Of a stretch of 64,000 nucleotides of DNA, positions 8,474 through 16,384 are shown piece after piece. The notes beneath the pieces were generated by a model. It was given only the letters and a program-made list of their open reading frames with translations, made no database searches and had not been told where the DNA came from. The position numbers and the translations under genes were made by a program. The DNA comes from Salirhabdus euzebyi (lineage in GTDB: Bacteria; Bacillota; Bacilli; Bacillales; Alkalibacillaceae): NCBI RefSeq assembly GCF_014207435.1, contig NZ_JACHGH010000008.1:103667-167666 (forward strand). Direction: 5' to 3'. Positions within the stretch are counted from its first letter, which is position 1. The number at the start of each line of letters is the position of its first letter.

Positions 8474-9703
8474 TTACTCTCCTTGATAAATGGGTTGAGG
8501 TACAGCAATATTTTCTTGCACTCTGAAATAAATATTCAACTTAACTTTACCATTCTCGAGAGTTTGGTGCAAAATTCTCTCTTCGATAATCTTTGCTTCA
8601 AAGTCTATATGCTTTTTAAGTTCTCTTTTTGCTTGCTCTATTCCTTCCTGAATTGCCTTTTTTTCCGTACGCTCCCCCTTAATTATGTCTTTTTCATGAA
8701 TAGTTTTTTTCAAAATGGAAAATGGCAGTTTCATATTCAGAAAATAGAGGGGCTTCTCTTCTTTTTCCACTAACGTATGACTATAATCAGGAGCAAAAAT
8801 ATCCCAAATAGGTAATGATAAATTCCCTATACCTAAACGATATTGATTATCTTGTTCTCCAGTAAGTGTTTCGTGTTGATAGGTCAATGGTACCGTTGTT
8901 TCACTTGTATACCATGTTTCTGCAATAACGGTTCCTTCTGCATGCACATATTGTTGGTTCCCATCCTGTTCTTTTTCATCATCATCATCCTCATTGTCTG
9001 ACTGATCTTGTCCAATGATTCCAGAAACAAGAATATCTCCTTTATTCACAAATTGATCAACTGAAACTTGAGGGGCCCCTGTTTCCACAAGCATTCTCAC
9101 AATATTTCCTTCCACTCTTGCAACTAAGTGTTGTGGTGTATTGTCTTGCTCTTTATCAGCGATTGTTTTTTCCACCCCTTGGACAACATAAGTTGTCCCT
9201 TTTTCCTCTATACCAATCCACATAACATCTTTTAACTCATTTGTTATGTTTCGTTCAATATCATCAATAGAACCAATGGAGAATTTAAATATCCCTTTTT
9301 TCAAGCCATATGCATCAAGTCTTTCCTCAATTTTATACTCCATTTCTGGTGAAACACCTACAATTTTAACTTGCCAAACAATATTAGAAAGGATAAATAC
9401 AAGAAGTATACTTAAAAAAAGTCCCACTACTAATGGCTTTTTTATTTTTAATTTCGAGAGGATGAAAGGAAGTCCAAATTTATCTTTAAAGGAAATTTTG
9501 TACCCTAACATTCTCCTAATTTTTTTTACATCCCGTAAATGTTTTAAATGTACCTTTGCTTCACACTTGTCCGATTTGATCCTACGAATATCCCATATAG
9601 GGATATTTTCTGCTAGGCATTTATTCAAAAAAATTTCAGGCCTTTTTCCCTCCACATAAAACGTAATATACCCTTTAAAAAATAATCCTTGTTTGAATTT
9701 CAT
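8474..9703 (-). CDS. yqfD: Sporulation protein YqfD
   Basis: 409 aa. SigE-dependent sporulation protein in B. subtilis; needed for normal sporulation, mechanism unknown. One TM segment (about residues 93-112, 'VVGLFLSILLVFILSNI') separates an N-terminal cytoplasmic domain from a large extracytoplasmic part. A strongly acidic insert (DQSDNEDDDDEKEQ, about 235-248) is a local oddity. Start ATG has GGGGGA six bases upstream. Partner gene yqfC is immediately upstream. Confidence 0.92.
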   Translation of the reverse strand: MKFKQGLFFKGYITFYVEGKRPEIFLNKCLAENIPIWDIRRIKSDKCEAKVHLKHLRDVKKIRRMLGYKISFKDKFGLPFILSKLKIKKPLVVGLFLSILLVFILSNIVWQVKIVGVSPEMEYKIEERLDAYGLKKGIFKFSIGSIDDIERNITNELKDVMWIGIEEKGTTYVVQGVEKTIADKEQDNTPQHLVARVEGNIVRMLVETGAPQVSVDQFVNKGDILVSGIIGQDQSDNEDDDDEKEQDGNQQYVHAEGTVIAETWYTSETTVPLTYQHETLTGEQDNQYRLGIGNLSLPIWDIFAPDYSHTLVEKEEKPLYFLNMKLPFSILKKTIHEKDIIKGERTEKKAIQEGIEQAKRELKKHIDFEAKIIEERILHQTLENGKVKLNIYFRVQENIAVPQPIYQGE

Positions 9704-9726
9704 TTTATCCCCCCATGAATGGCCTT

Positions 9727-10008
9727 TTATTCATCTAAGTATTGAACTTCTCTAATCTTACCTTCAACGATAATCTCCTCTTGGAGCATTGTTTTCAATA
9801 CAAAATTCTCTCCTCTTAATCGTACATATCCCTTTTTCATTTTGAGCAATATTTCCTTCTCGGTAAATGTTACGAGGCCCTTATGGTTCTCAATATAAGC
9901 ATGCAATTGGCCTATCGTTGTGATCCTTGGAAGTTCAAATAACACGTCTTCAGGTAGATTAAACTGTTTCACTACCCATTGTTTCATTCGACCTTGCCAC
10001 TTGTTCAT
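9727..10008 (-). CDS. yqfC: Sporulation protein YqfC
   Basis: 93 aa. Small SigE-regulon protein of unknown mechanism, always paired with yqfD. The sequence shows the family pattern 'PEDVLFELPRITTIGQLHAYIENHKG' in its first half (key residues P19, L25, P27) and a basic C-terminal beta-rich tail. ATG follows GAAGGGGGCC. A SigE-type promoter lies 25-50 bases upstream. Confidence 0.92.
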   Translation of the reverse strand: MNKWQGRMKQWVVKQFNLPEDVLFELPRITTIGQLHAYIENHKGLVTFTEKEILLKMKKGYVRLRGENFVLKTMLQEEIIVEGKIREVQYLDE

Positions 10009-10032
10009 CGAAACGGCCCCCTTCTCGAATTA

Positions 10033-10061
10033 TATGTATGAAAAAAGCACGAAATGTATCA
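10033..10061 (-). promoter_or_regulatory. SigE-type promoter for yqfC-yqfD-phoH
   Basis: On the minus strand -10 CATACATA (consensus CATACANT) at 10033-10040 and a -35-like TGATACA at 10055-10061 with a 14-base spacer. The -35 lies inside the terminator hairpin of the upstream operon. yqfCD are known SigE-dependent genes in B. subtilis; the match here is by eye. Confidence 0.6.
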
Positions 10062-10076
10062 CTACATTTCGTGCTT
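10042..10076 (-). terminator. Terminator of the nfeD-floA operon
   Basis: Near-perfect 14-base stem AAGCACGAAATGTA / TACATTTCGTGCTT followed on the minus strand by TTTT. It separates the floA operon from yqfC. Confidence 0.85.
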
Positions 10077-10085
10077 CTCTCTTAA

Positions 10086-10529
10086 TTATTTAAATTTATT
10101 TTTATAATTAAAATCATAAGGTTTATGAGCTCTAGGTCGTCCTAGTACTTCACTCATAATAATACTTTCGGCGATACGTTTCTTTGTTAACTGTTTTTTC
10201 ATCGATATAGAAGCGCTTGCCTTCTTTTGTTGAACGACTTTTTTGCGGGGGGTCTTTCTCCCTTTATCTGTTATTTCACCTGAACCAATTTCTAATGATT
10301 GGATTTCATCGCTGTATTGATGTGTCGTTCTCGCCTGCTCCTGATACACTTCCCTAGAGGTTTTCTCATGAGAAGCTTCTTCAGGATAGGTTCTCCCTGA
10401 CGGAGTAGGGGTTGGTTTAGGTCGATTAACAGGTCTTGGTTTTTGTTGTTTTTGATCTTTATCCTTTTGACCTGAAAAGGCACTAATTGCACCAATGATG
10501 AGCGCAATGATAATAGCTAAACCGTCCAT
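10086..10529 (-). CDS. Small membrane-anchored protein downstream of floA
   Basis: 147 aa, not firmly recognised. One N-terminal TM segment (residues 3-20, LAIIIALIIGAISAFSG) is followed by a long basic, Pro/Lys/Gln-rich low-complexity region and a more ordered C-terminal end with 'AESIIMSEVLGRPRAHKP', which looks like the conserved part. It is the third gene of the SigW-type operon, the place held by yqfB in B. subtilis, but I cannot confirm orthology. ATG behind AGAGAGGGGGCG. A role with the flotillin scaffold is only inference. Confidence 0.75.
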   Translation of the reverse strand: MDGLAIIIALIIGAISAFSGQKDKDQKQQKPRPVNRPKPTPTPSGRTYPEEASHEKTSREVYQEQARTTHQYSDEIQSLEIGSGEITDKGRKTPRKKVVQQKKASASISMKKQLTKKRIAESIIMSEVLGRPRAHKPYDFNYKNKFK

Positions 10530-10555
10530 GTTAACGCCCCCTCTCTTTGTTCAAC

Positions 10556-11566
10556 TTATTTCTTCTTCGGACCATTAGAATCCTCGTCCTCTGTTTTGCT
10601 TAATTTACCAATCATATCACGCATATCTGTATCAGCCATAATGTTTTTCAAGTTTTGATAATCCATGACACCGATATTTCCTGAACGAAGAGCTTCCGCC
10701 ATAGCAAGAGGTACTTCTGCTTCTGCTTCCACTACTTTTGCACGCATTTCTTCTACACGTGCTGCCATTTCTTGTTCTTTCGCAACAGCCATCGCACGAC
10801 GTTCTTCGGCTTTAGCCTGTGCAATGTTTTTGTCAGCTTCCGCTTGGTCAATTTGCAATGCTGCACCAATGTTTTTACCGATATCAATATCAGCAATATC
10901 AATCGATAGAATTTCAAAGGCTGTACCTGCATCTAACCCTTTTGTTAAAACAGTTTGGGAAATCAAATCCGGATTTTCTAACACTTTTGTATGACTCGTG
11001 GAGCTACCAATTGTCGAAACAATACCTTCCCCAACACGGGCAATAATCGTTTCTTCACCAGCACCACCGACAAGTCGATCTATATTAGCACGAACAGTAA
11101 TACGAGCTTTCGCTTTTACTTCGATACCATCCATCGCCACACCAGCAATAAATGGTGTTTCAATTACTTTCGGATTTACACTCATTTGAACAGCTTCTAA
11201 TACGTCACGACCAGCAAGGTCAATTGCCGCAGCACGTTCAAAGCTTAATTCAATATTTGCTCTCTGAGCAGCAACTAGAGCGTTTACAACTCTGTCAACA
11301 TTACCACCAGCTAAGTAGTGACTCTCTAGTTGATTCGTATTTACATCAACACCCGCTTTATGTGCTTTAATTAACGGGTTAATTACCATTCTCGGTACAA
11401 CTCTACGTAAGCGCATACCAACTAGTGAGAAGATATTAATTTTCACACCAGCTGCAATGGCACTAATCCATAGCATTACTGGAATAAAAGTAAAAAGTAC
11501 TGCAACTGCAATTACGATAATACCAATAAAAATAATTGGCAATAATTGTTCTAATGTCATTTCCAT
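10556..11566 (-). CDS. floA: Flotillin-like protein FloA
   Basis: 336 aa. FloA scaffolds functional membrane microdomains (bacterial lipid rafts). N-terminal hydrophobic hairpin (about residues 8-50), then the SPFH/Band-7-like domain (about 55-240) and a C-terminal coiled-coil rich in Ala/Glu with the flotillin heptads '[17 protein letters not shown]' (key EA repeats). ATG behind AAGGAGGAAAAG. Upstream nfeD gene and a SigW-type promoter give the classical yqeZ-yqfA arrangement, linked to envelope-stress response. Confidence 0.96.
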   Translation of the reverse strand: MEMTLEQLLPIIFIGIIVIAVAVLFTFIPVMLWISAIAAGVKINIFSLVGMRLRRVVPRMVINPLIKAHKAGVDVNTNQLESHYLAGGNVDRVVNALVAAQRANIELSFERAAAIDLAGRDVLEAVQMSVNPKVIETPFIAGVAMDGIEVKAKARITVRANIDRLVGGAGEETIIARVGEGIVSTIGSSTSHTKVLENPDLISQTVLTKGLDAGTAFEILSIDIADIDIGKNIGAALQIDQAEADKNIAQAKAEERRAMAVAKEQEMAARVEEMRAKVVEAEAEVPLAMAEALRSGNIGVMDYQNLKNIMADTDMRDMIGKLSKTEDEDSNGPKKK

Positions 11567-11585
11567 TTCTTTTCCTCCTTAAAAG

Positions 11586-12911
11586 TTAACTAGATAATTC
11601 TCTTACTACGATCCGTGAACCTTCAACCTTGACAATTTTAACACTTTTTCCAGCTTGTACATAACCACCTTCTGTCACAACATCGAGTCGTTCATCTTCA
11701 AACTCAGCTGTACCAGCAGGACGAAGTGGTGTTAAAGTTGTTCCTATCATCCCTATTAATTCTAAACGATTAACAGTAGAAACAAAACCTTTTTCTGTCG
11801 TTGTCGCTTCACTTAAAATGATATGTCTAAATAATCCTTTTTCCATGCCTATCGTTTTAAACAAGATAACGGAAGCAATAATGGAAACTATTAATGCAAT
11901 TCCAACACTCATTGCCATATGCCCAACATCAGCACTGGCCATAAATAGAGAGGCTAAAATGGCGCCTATTCCAACAAACCCTAATATTCCACCTGGAACA
12001 AAGAATTCTAATACAATACAAATGATCCCTAGAACTAGCAAAATGATGGATTCAAATCCTGCCAAACCTGCAATCATATGACCATAAAAAAATAAGATTA
12101 GTGACATTAGTCCCATTGATCCTGGAAGTCCAAAACCTGGGGAGTATAGTTCGACAATAAATCCTAAACTTGCTATAGAAAGCAAAATTGGTACAACTAC
12201 GGGATCTGTTATAAATCTGGCAATTTGTTCTGCTAATGTCGGTTCAATTTCCTGTATTTGAGCATTTTGTAAATTTAACATCGTAAGTAATTCTGTTCTA
12301 TCTTCCGGTATACCTTCTGCATAGCCAACTTCTACAGCTTCGTTAGGTCTTAACGTTAAAAATTCCCCTTCGTGTGCACGGTATTCCGGCAAGTGGATAG
12401 ATGCATCTGCCATCGCTTGGGCATATAGCGGATCCCTTCCATTATGTTCTGCTGCAGCAGTCATTTCTGCTATCCAAGCAGATTGGGCTTTTTTATCAGC
12501 CGCATTACCGTCAGCGGTAATCACGCCGGAGGCACCCATCGTTGCAGTTGGTTTCATATAAATATTATCAGCATTTAAAGCAATGTAAGAACCGGCTGAT
12601 AGTGCTTGTTTAAGTATGAAAGCAGTATTAGGTATATCTAAAGTCTGCAGTAGTTTCGCAATATCACTAGCAGCATCTACACGACCACCTGGTGTATCAA
12701 TTTCAAATATAATGTGATCTACACCTTTTTCTCTCGCTTCTTTAATGCTTCTTTCTAGAAAGGAAGCCAACCCTCTTTCCACGTTATCTTCAATAGGCAC
12801 AAATAAAACCAAATCTCCTTGGCCATTTTCTGCATGAGTTTGATAAAAAGGAATTATTAGAAGTAGAAGAATAAGTAAAGGTAATAATCGTTTAGCCATC
12901 TTTAATCGCAT
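11586..12911 (-). CDS. yqeZ: NfeD-family membrane-bound serine protease (ClpP class), YqeZ type
   Basis: 441 aa. Signal/anchor sequence at the N-terminus, a ClpP/SppA-like protease domain (about residues 35-235) with 'PGGRVDAA' oxyanion region and 'ALSAGSYIALNAD' containing the nucleophile serine, four to five TM segments (about 235-370), and a C-terminal soluble OB-fold NfeD domain. Such proteins pair with flotillins. I moved the start to the ATG with GGGGGG six bases upstream. Lysine of the catalytic dyad is probably in 'SGVITADGNAADKKAQ'. Confidence 0.94.
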   Translation of the reverse strand: MRLKMAKRLLPLLILLLLIIPFYQTHAENGQGDLVLFVPIEDNVERGLASFLERSIKEAREKGVDHIIFEIDTPGGRVDAASDIAKLLQTLDIPNTAFILKQALSAGSYIALNADNIYMKPTATMGASGVITADGNAADKKAQSAWIAEMTAAAEHNGRDPLYAQAMADASIHLPEYRAHEGEFLTLRPNEAVEVGYAEGIPEDRTELLTMLNLQNAQIQEIEPTLAEQIARFITDPVVVPILLSIASLGFIVELYSPGFGLPGSMGLMSLILFFYGHMIAGLAGFESIILLVLGIICIVLEFFVPGGILGFVGIGAILASLFMASADVGHMAMSVGIALIVSIIASVILFKTIGMEKGLFRHIILSEATTTEKGFVSTVNRLELIGMIGTTLTPLRPAGTAEFEDERLDVVTEGGYVQAGKSVKIVKVEGSRIVVRELSS

Positions 12912-12945
12912 ACGAACCCCCCTTCCTATGTCTATTATGTACATT

Positions 12946-12972
12946 TACGTCTTTTAGCATAGAAAAGTTTCA
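12946..12972 (-). promoter_or_regulatory. SigW-type ECF promoter
   Basis: Minus-strand TGAAAC (12967-12972), 17-base spacer, CGTA (12946-12949), close to the SigW consensus TGAAAC-N16/17-CGTA. It lies 35 bases upstream of the nfeD (yqeZ) start. In B. subtilis this operon is SigW-dependent, which supports the reading. Confidence 0.75.
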
Positions 12973-13084
12973 ATTATTTTTTTATAAAAGATGTCCATTT
13001 ATGCTAATAAGTGAAGTAAATTACTTCTCATTTAGGATAACCTTTTTCAACAGGATAAACAATGTAGGAGCAACTCTGTACAGT

Positions 13085-13115
13085 AAAAAAAGGCTGCCCT
13101 TAGGCAACCTTTTTT
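13085..13115 (-). terminator. Terminator after yqeY
   Basis: AAAAAAGGnTGCC / GGCAnCCTTTTTT stem with one internal mismatch and a four-base loop; T-run on both strands. Confidence 0.8.
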
Positions 13116-13117
13116 AT

Positions 13118-13564
13118 TTAAGACAAATGCTTCATAACAAGCTTATTTACTTTTGAACCGTCAGCCTTACCTTTTACTTTCGGCATTAAAGCGCCCATTA
13201 CTTTGCCCATGTCATTTTTCGATTCAGCACCGACTGCTTTTATCGTTTCTTCGACCAATGTGGCTAACTCATCATCAGATAACTGTTCAGGCATATATTT
13301 TTGCAATATTTTAATTTCTTCATCAGTTTTCTCGACTAGGTCATCTCGGCCGGCATCCTGAAACTCGTGGAGGGAATCATTTCTTTGCTTTAGCTCGCGC
13401 GATAATACAGATAATTCTTCGTCCTCTGTTAGTTGAGGTTTACCTTGTTTAATCGCTTCATTTTGGATAGAAGCCTTTACCATTCGGATAACATTAAGTG
13501 CGGGTTTATCCTTTTTCTTCATTGCTTCCTTCATATCATGATTAAGTCTTTCAAGCAAAGTCAC
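13118..13564 (-). CDS. yqeY: GatB/YqeY-domain protein
   Basis: 148 aa. Resembles the tail domain of the amidotransferase GatB; a role in tRNA-linked metabolism is assumed but the function is not established. Helical sequence begins '[15 protein letters not shown]' and ends '[16 protein letters not shown]', both typical. GTG start behind GAGGGTGTAATAGAA. Follows rpsU by 18 bases, the usual rpsU-yqeY operon. Confidence 0.95.
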   Translation of the reverse strand: MTLLERLNHDMKEAMKKKDKPALNVIRMVKASIQNEAIKQGKPQLTEDEELSVLSRELKQRNDSLHEFQDAGRDDLVEKTDEEIKILQKYMPEQLSDDELATLVEETIKAVGAESKNDMGKVMGALMPKVKGKADGSKVNKLVMKHLS

Positions 13565-13582
13565 TTCTATTACACCCTCTTC

Positions 13583-13756
13583 TTACTTTTTACGCTTCCT
13601 TGCAGCCTCTGATTTTTTCTTTCTCTTCACGCTTGGCTTCTCGTAATATTCTCTTTTACGGTACTCAGCCAAAGTTCCACTTTTAGAAACTGAACGCTTA
13701 AAGCGACGAAGTGCATCTTCAAGAGACTCATTTTTTCGAACGCGAGTATTTGACAT
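13583..13756 (-). CDS. rpsU: 30S ribosomal protein S21
   Basis: 57 aa, normal length. Small basic protein near the mRNA exit channel of the 30S subunit. Hallmarks: '[21 protein letters not shown]' region (key residues L, A, RFKR, SG) and '[15 protein letters not shown]' tail. The start was placed at the ATG with GGAGGGAAAAAG upstream; a nine-residue upstream extension lacks support. A strong SigA promoter lies about 75 bases upstream. Confidence 0.98.
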   Translation of the reverse strand: MSNTRVRKNESLEDALRRFKRSVSKSGTLAEYRKREYYEKPSVKRKKKSEAARKRKK

Positions 13757-13831
13757 GCTTTTTCCCTCCCTCCAACTGCACAAACAGATCTCGGCGACAT
13801 GTACCTATCAATTCGATACACATCTTTAAAT

Positions 13832-13860
13832 ATTATATTAAAACATAGCTTGACGGTCAA
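13832..13860 (-). promoter_or_regulatory. SigA promoter of rpsU-yqeY
   Basis: Minus-strand TTGACC (13855-13860), 17-base spacer, TATAAT (13832-13837): eleven of twelve consensus bases. Confidence 0.85.
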
Positions 13861-13955
13861 CTTCATTATGCAACATTTCCTGTTTAATTTTAATTGAATA
13901 TTTTTTATACATGAAAATAGCCCTTGTCCATACAATGTATTGAGGTGAATCTATT

Positions 13956-14882
13956 GTGGAAAGTATAATGACTTCTTTTATTGTTTACATCACTATTTTT
14001 TTATTTGGTTTAATGATATTAAAAACAGGAATTCAGCAAATTTCCTATAGAAAAATGAAAGCATGGTTAAGCAAACATACGTCTAATCCCATAAATGGAT
14101 TTTTAGTTGGCGTTATTGTAACAGCTATTATGCAAAGTAGTTCCACTACTATAGTGTTAATTGTTAGTTTAACCTCGACTGGTTTGTTGGCCTTTAAAAA
14201 TGCAATTGCTATTATTCTTGGGGCAAATGTGGGGACAACCGTTACAGCAGAAATTATGTCATTTTCCAACATATGGTTAATGTGGGGAACATTAATTATT
14301 GGTTTTATCTGTTTGTGTATACATAAACAAATATTTTTTTCTGTCGGTTGTATATTATTCGGTCTAGGGACAGTATTTACTGCTCTATATGGATTTGAGA
14401 GCTTAGTAGAGCCTATACGAAGAACCCCATACTTAGATGAGGGTCTGGTTTCAATTGGGGGAAACACGAGTTACAGCTTATTATTTGGTATAATTGTGAC
14501 TGCCATCATTCAATCTTCTAGTGCCTTAACAGGTATGATTATGAGCTTTATAAACAAAGATCTCTTAACTCTATCTAGTGCTATTATTATGGTATTGGGT
14601 GCTAACATTGGGACATGCTTTACGGCTATTTTGGCTTCTATTGGTGGTAAAAAGGAAGCGAAATGGACTGCTTATGCACATGTATGGATTAATGTTATAG
14701 GTGTTATCATCTTCCTACCATTAATACAACTACTAAGCGACATTTCTATGCAATTGTCAGACATTCCCGGGCGGCAATTAGCGCATGCCTCTGTCATATT
14801 TAATGTTGTCATAAGCTTACTTTTCCTTCCGTTTATTAAGCCTTTTGCATCCTTTATTCAATGGTCTAGCAGGAGAATCTAA
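13956..14882 (+). CDS. yqeW: Na/Pi cotransporter family protein (YqeW type)
   Basis: 308 aa inner-membrane protein with about eight to nine hydrophobic segments. The inverted repeat typical of the family (PF02690) is present: QSSS motifs in 'IMQSSSTTIVLI' (about residue 54) and 'IIQSSSALTGMI' (about 187), each followed by a GANVGT/GANIGT motif. It is half the length of NptA proteins and lacks a C-terminal PhoU domain, as in B. subtilis YqeW. GTG start with GAGGTGA eight bases upstream. Divergent from rpsU, ending in its own terminator. Confidence 0.9.
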   Translation: MESIMTSFIVYITIFLFGLMILKTGIQQISYRKMKAWLSKHTSNPINGFLVGVIVTAIMQSSSTTIVLIVSLTSTGLLAFKNAIAIILGANVGTTVTAEIMSFSNIWLMWGTLIIGFICLCIHKQIFFSVGCILFGLGTVFTALYGFESLVEPIRRTPYLDEGLVSIGGNTSYSLLFGIIVTAIIQSSSALTGMIMSFINKDLLTLSSAIIMVLGANIGTCFTAILASIGGKKEAKWTAYAHVWINVIGVIIFLPLIQLLSDISMQLSDIPGRQLAHASVIFNVVISLLFLPFIKPFASFIQWSSRRI

Positions 14883-14887
14883 CATAC

Positions 14888-14921
14888 AAAAAAGGAAATC
14901 CTGATTAGGATTTCCTTTTTT
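14888..14921 (+). terminator. Terminator of the Na/Pi cotransporter gene
   Basis: Perfect AAAAAAGGAAATCC / GGATTTCCTTTTTT stem, six-base loop. Confidence 0.9.
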
Positions 14922-15003
14922 GTAAATGATTGTTATTATCTTTCGATGTTTACTTAAACTGCGAAGTAACTTTGTAATTTGGTCAGTGCTATATGACCGC
15001 TTC

Positions 15004-15138
15004 GGCAAAATACTTCGCTTTCCACGAGCACGGCCTCAGCCTCCTCACGGAAAAGCACTGCTCCGGGGTCTTCAGACACGTGCTATCCAGTAGGAATCTG
15101 CGTATTCTGCGTATTCTGCGTATTCTGCGTATTCTGCC
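15004..15138 (-). repeat. Arm A of composite repeat copy 1
   Basis: Bounded by GGCAAAATAC and GTATTCTGCC (nine of ten complementary). Read on the minus strand the core elements GTGTCTGAAGACCCC and GAGGCTGAGGCCGTGC follow in order, matching arm A of copy 2 and, more loosely, arm B. Confidence 0.8.
15103..15138 (+). repeat. Nine-base tandem repeat (TATTCTGCG) inside arm A
   Basis: The unit TATTCTGCG is present about four times in tandem (last copy ends in CC). The matching site in copy 2 has a single unit, so the array expanded here after duplication, or contracted in the other copy. Confidence 0.9.
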
Positions 15139-15279
15139 TACGCTAAGATTGATTTTCTGATTTAAGAAAAGTGGTAAACCATATAGGCATGTTAGATAAT
15201 ACTTCCTACTAAGGCTATATTTTTAACTTTCTTTTGCCCAATTCATCCGTACATTAAAGATAAGCACATGCTTAGCGAA

Positions 15280-15393
15280 GGAAATACACGTAGACTCCCT
15301 ACGGGACAGCGAAGACGTTGAGACCCCACAGCGAGCGTTCTGTGCGAGTGAGGAGGCTCAGCGCGAGCCCTAAGGTGCGCGTAGTGTATTTCC
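15280..15393 (+). repeat. Arm B of composite repeat copy 1
   Basis: 114 bases bounded by a perfect ten-base inverted repeat GGAAATACAC / GTGTATTTCC. Inside, in order: GTAGACTCC, ACGGGACAGCGAAGACG, GAGACCCCACAGCGAGCG and GAGGAGGCTCAGCGCGAGCC. The same order of core elements occurs in arm A on the other strand. Confidence 0.85.
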
Positions 15394-15479
15394 GTAGCGG
15401 CTGGGTTCCAGATACATTAAGTTACGTCGTATTTTCTATCAACTGTGTAAAAAACAAACTATTAGATATCAACCTGCTT

Positions 15480-16151
15480 TTAATATGCTTGATCACTTGT
15501 TCCGCCTTTTACTATTGCCACGCCAGAACTAGCTCCTATTCTTGTAGCGCCTGCTTCTATTAAATCCTGTGTAGCTTTGCCATCACGGACACCACCAGAG
15601 GCTTTTACTCCTAAATCAGTGCCAACTGTTTTTCGCATTAGTTTTATGTCTTCAACCGTAGCTCCTCCACCTGAGAAGCCAGTTGATGTCTTCACAAAGT
15701 CTGCGCCAGCATCTTTAGATAGTTCACAGGCCTTTACTTTTTCCTCTTCTGTTAATAAAGATGTTTCAATAATAACTTTAACAATTGCCTTACTCTTTGC
15801 TGCCTCGACGACTGCTTCAATATCTTGTTTTACAACGTCGTAATCTCCATCCTTTAGTGCACCTACATTTATCACCATATCAATTTCCGTCGCACCGTTC
15901 TCAATAGCATTTTTCGTTTCGAAAGCTTTCACAGCTGTCGTTGTTGCACCCAGTGGAAAACCAATTACTGTACAAACTTTTACAGGACTATCCTTTAACT
16001 TTTCATAACAATATGTAACCCAATATGGATTTACACAAACAGATGCAAATTCATATTCTTTAGCCTCTTCACAAAGCACGTCTATTTTTTCTTTTTGCGT
16101 GTCAGGTTTTAACTGAGTGTGATCAATCTTCTTTGCTAGTTCTTTGTTCAA
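15480..16151 (-). CDS. deoC: Deoxyribose-phosphate aldolase
   Basis: 223 aa. Cleaves 2-deoxyribose-5-phosphate into glyceraldehyde-3-phosphate and acetaldehyde in nucleoside catabolism. TIM-barrel landmarks: 'DHTQLKPD' start, '[11 protein letters not shown]', '[12 protein letters not shown]', Schiff-base lysine in '[12 protein letters not shown]' (about residue 155) and the phosphate-binding 'VKASGGVRD'. TTG start with AAGGATG eight bases upstream. Stands alone here, without dra/nupC/pdp neighbours, between the composite repeat and the mtaB terminator. Confidence 0.96.
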   Translation of the reverse strand: MNKELAKKIDHTQLKPDTQKEKIDVLCEEAKEYEFASVCVNPYWVTYCYEKLKDSPVKVCTVIGFPLGATTTAVKAFETKNAIENGATEIDMVINVGALKDGDYDVVKQDIEAVVEAAKSKAIVKVIIETSLLTEEEKVKACELSKDAGADFVKTSTGFSGGGATVEDIKLMRKTVGTDLGVKASGGVRDGKATQDLIEAGATRIGASSGVAIVKGGTSDQAY

Positions 16152-16335
16152 TCTTTACACATCCTTTATTCGTTATCTTTCTACATATTATCATTGTTAA
16201 AAATAAAAAGCTATGCTTCCTAGTATGACAAAAAAAGGGGTCATATATAAGAAAACCATGTTACCTTTTTCACATTACTGCGAAAAATTACTGTTTTCAA
16301 AAATGCATTCTTCCCCTCATAAAGTCTTTACACAT

Positions 16336-16381
16336 AAAAAAGGTTAAACATTGGACATAGCCTACATGTTTAACCTTTTTT
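16336..16381 (-). terminator. Terminator of the hrcA-mtaB operon
   Basis: Perfect 16-base stem AAAAAAGGTTAAACAT / ATGTTTAACCTTTTTT with a 14-base loop, just after the mtaB stop. T-run on both strands. Confidence 0.9.
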
Positions 16382-16384
16382 CTT

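Larger units (their letters stand above)
14950..15456. repeat. Composite palindromic repeat, copy 1
   Basis: About 500 bases, GC-richer than the surroundings, with no plausible gene. It is collinear over its whole length, in reverse orientation, with 58205-58687. It consists of two oppositely oriented palindromic arms (15004-15138 and 15280-15393) joined by a conserved ~140-base spacer that includes 'GTGGTAAACCATATAGGCAT' and 'CAATTCATCCGTAC'. It lies between the yqeW terminator and the convergent deoC 3' end, so it interrupts no gene. Function unknown. Confidence 0.9.

Noticed and set aside
15103-15138. Tandem array as a CRISPR
   Set aside because: Unit is nine bases without spacers; no cas genes nearby.
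15318-15563. 81-aa ORF inside composite repeat copy 1 running into deoC
   Set aside because: Frame is not kept in copy 2 and it is antisense to deoC at its end.
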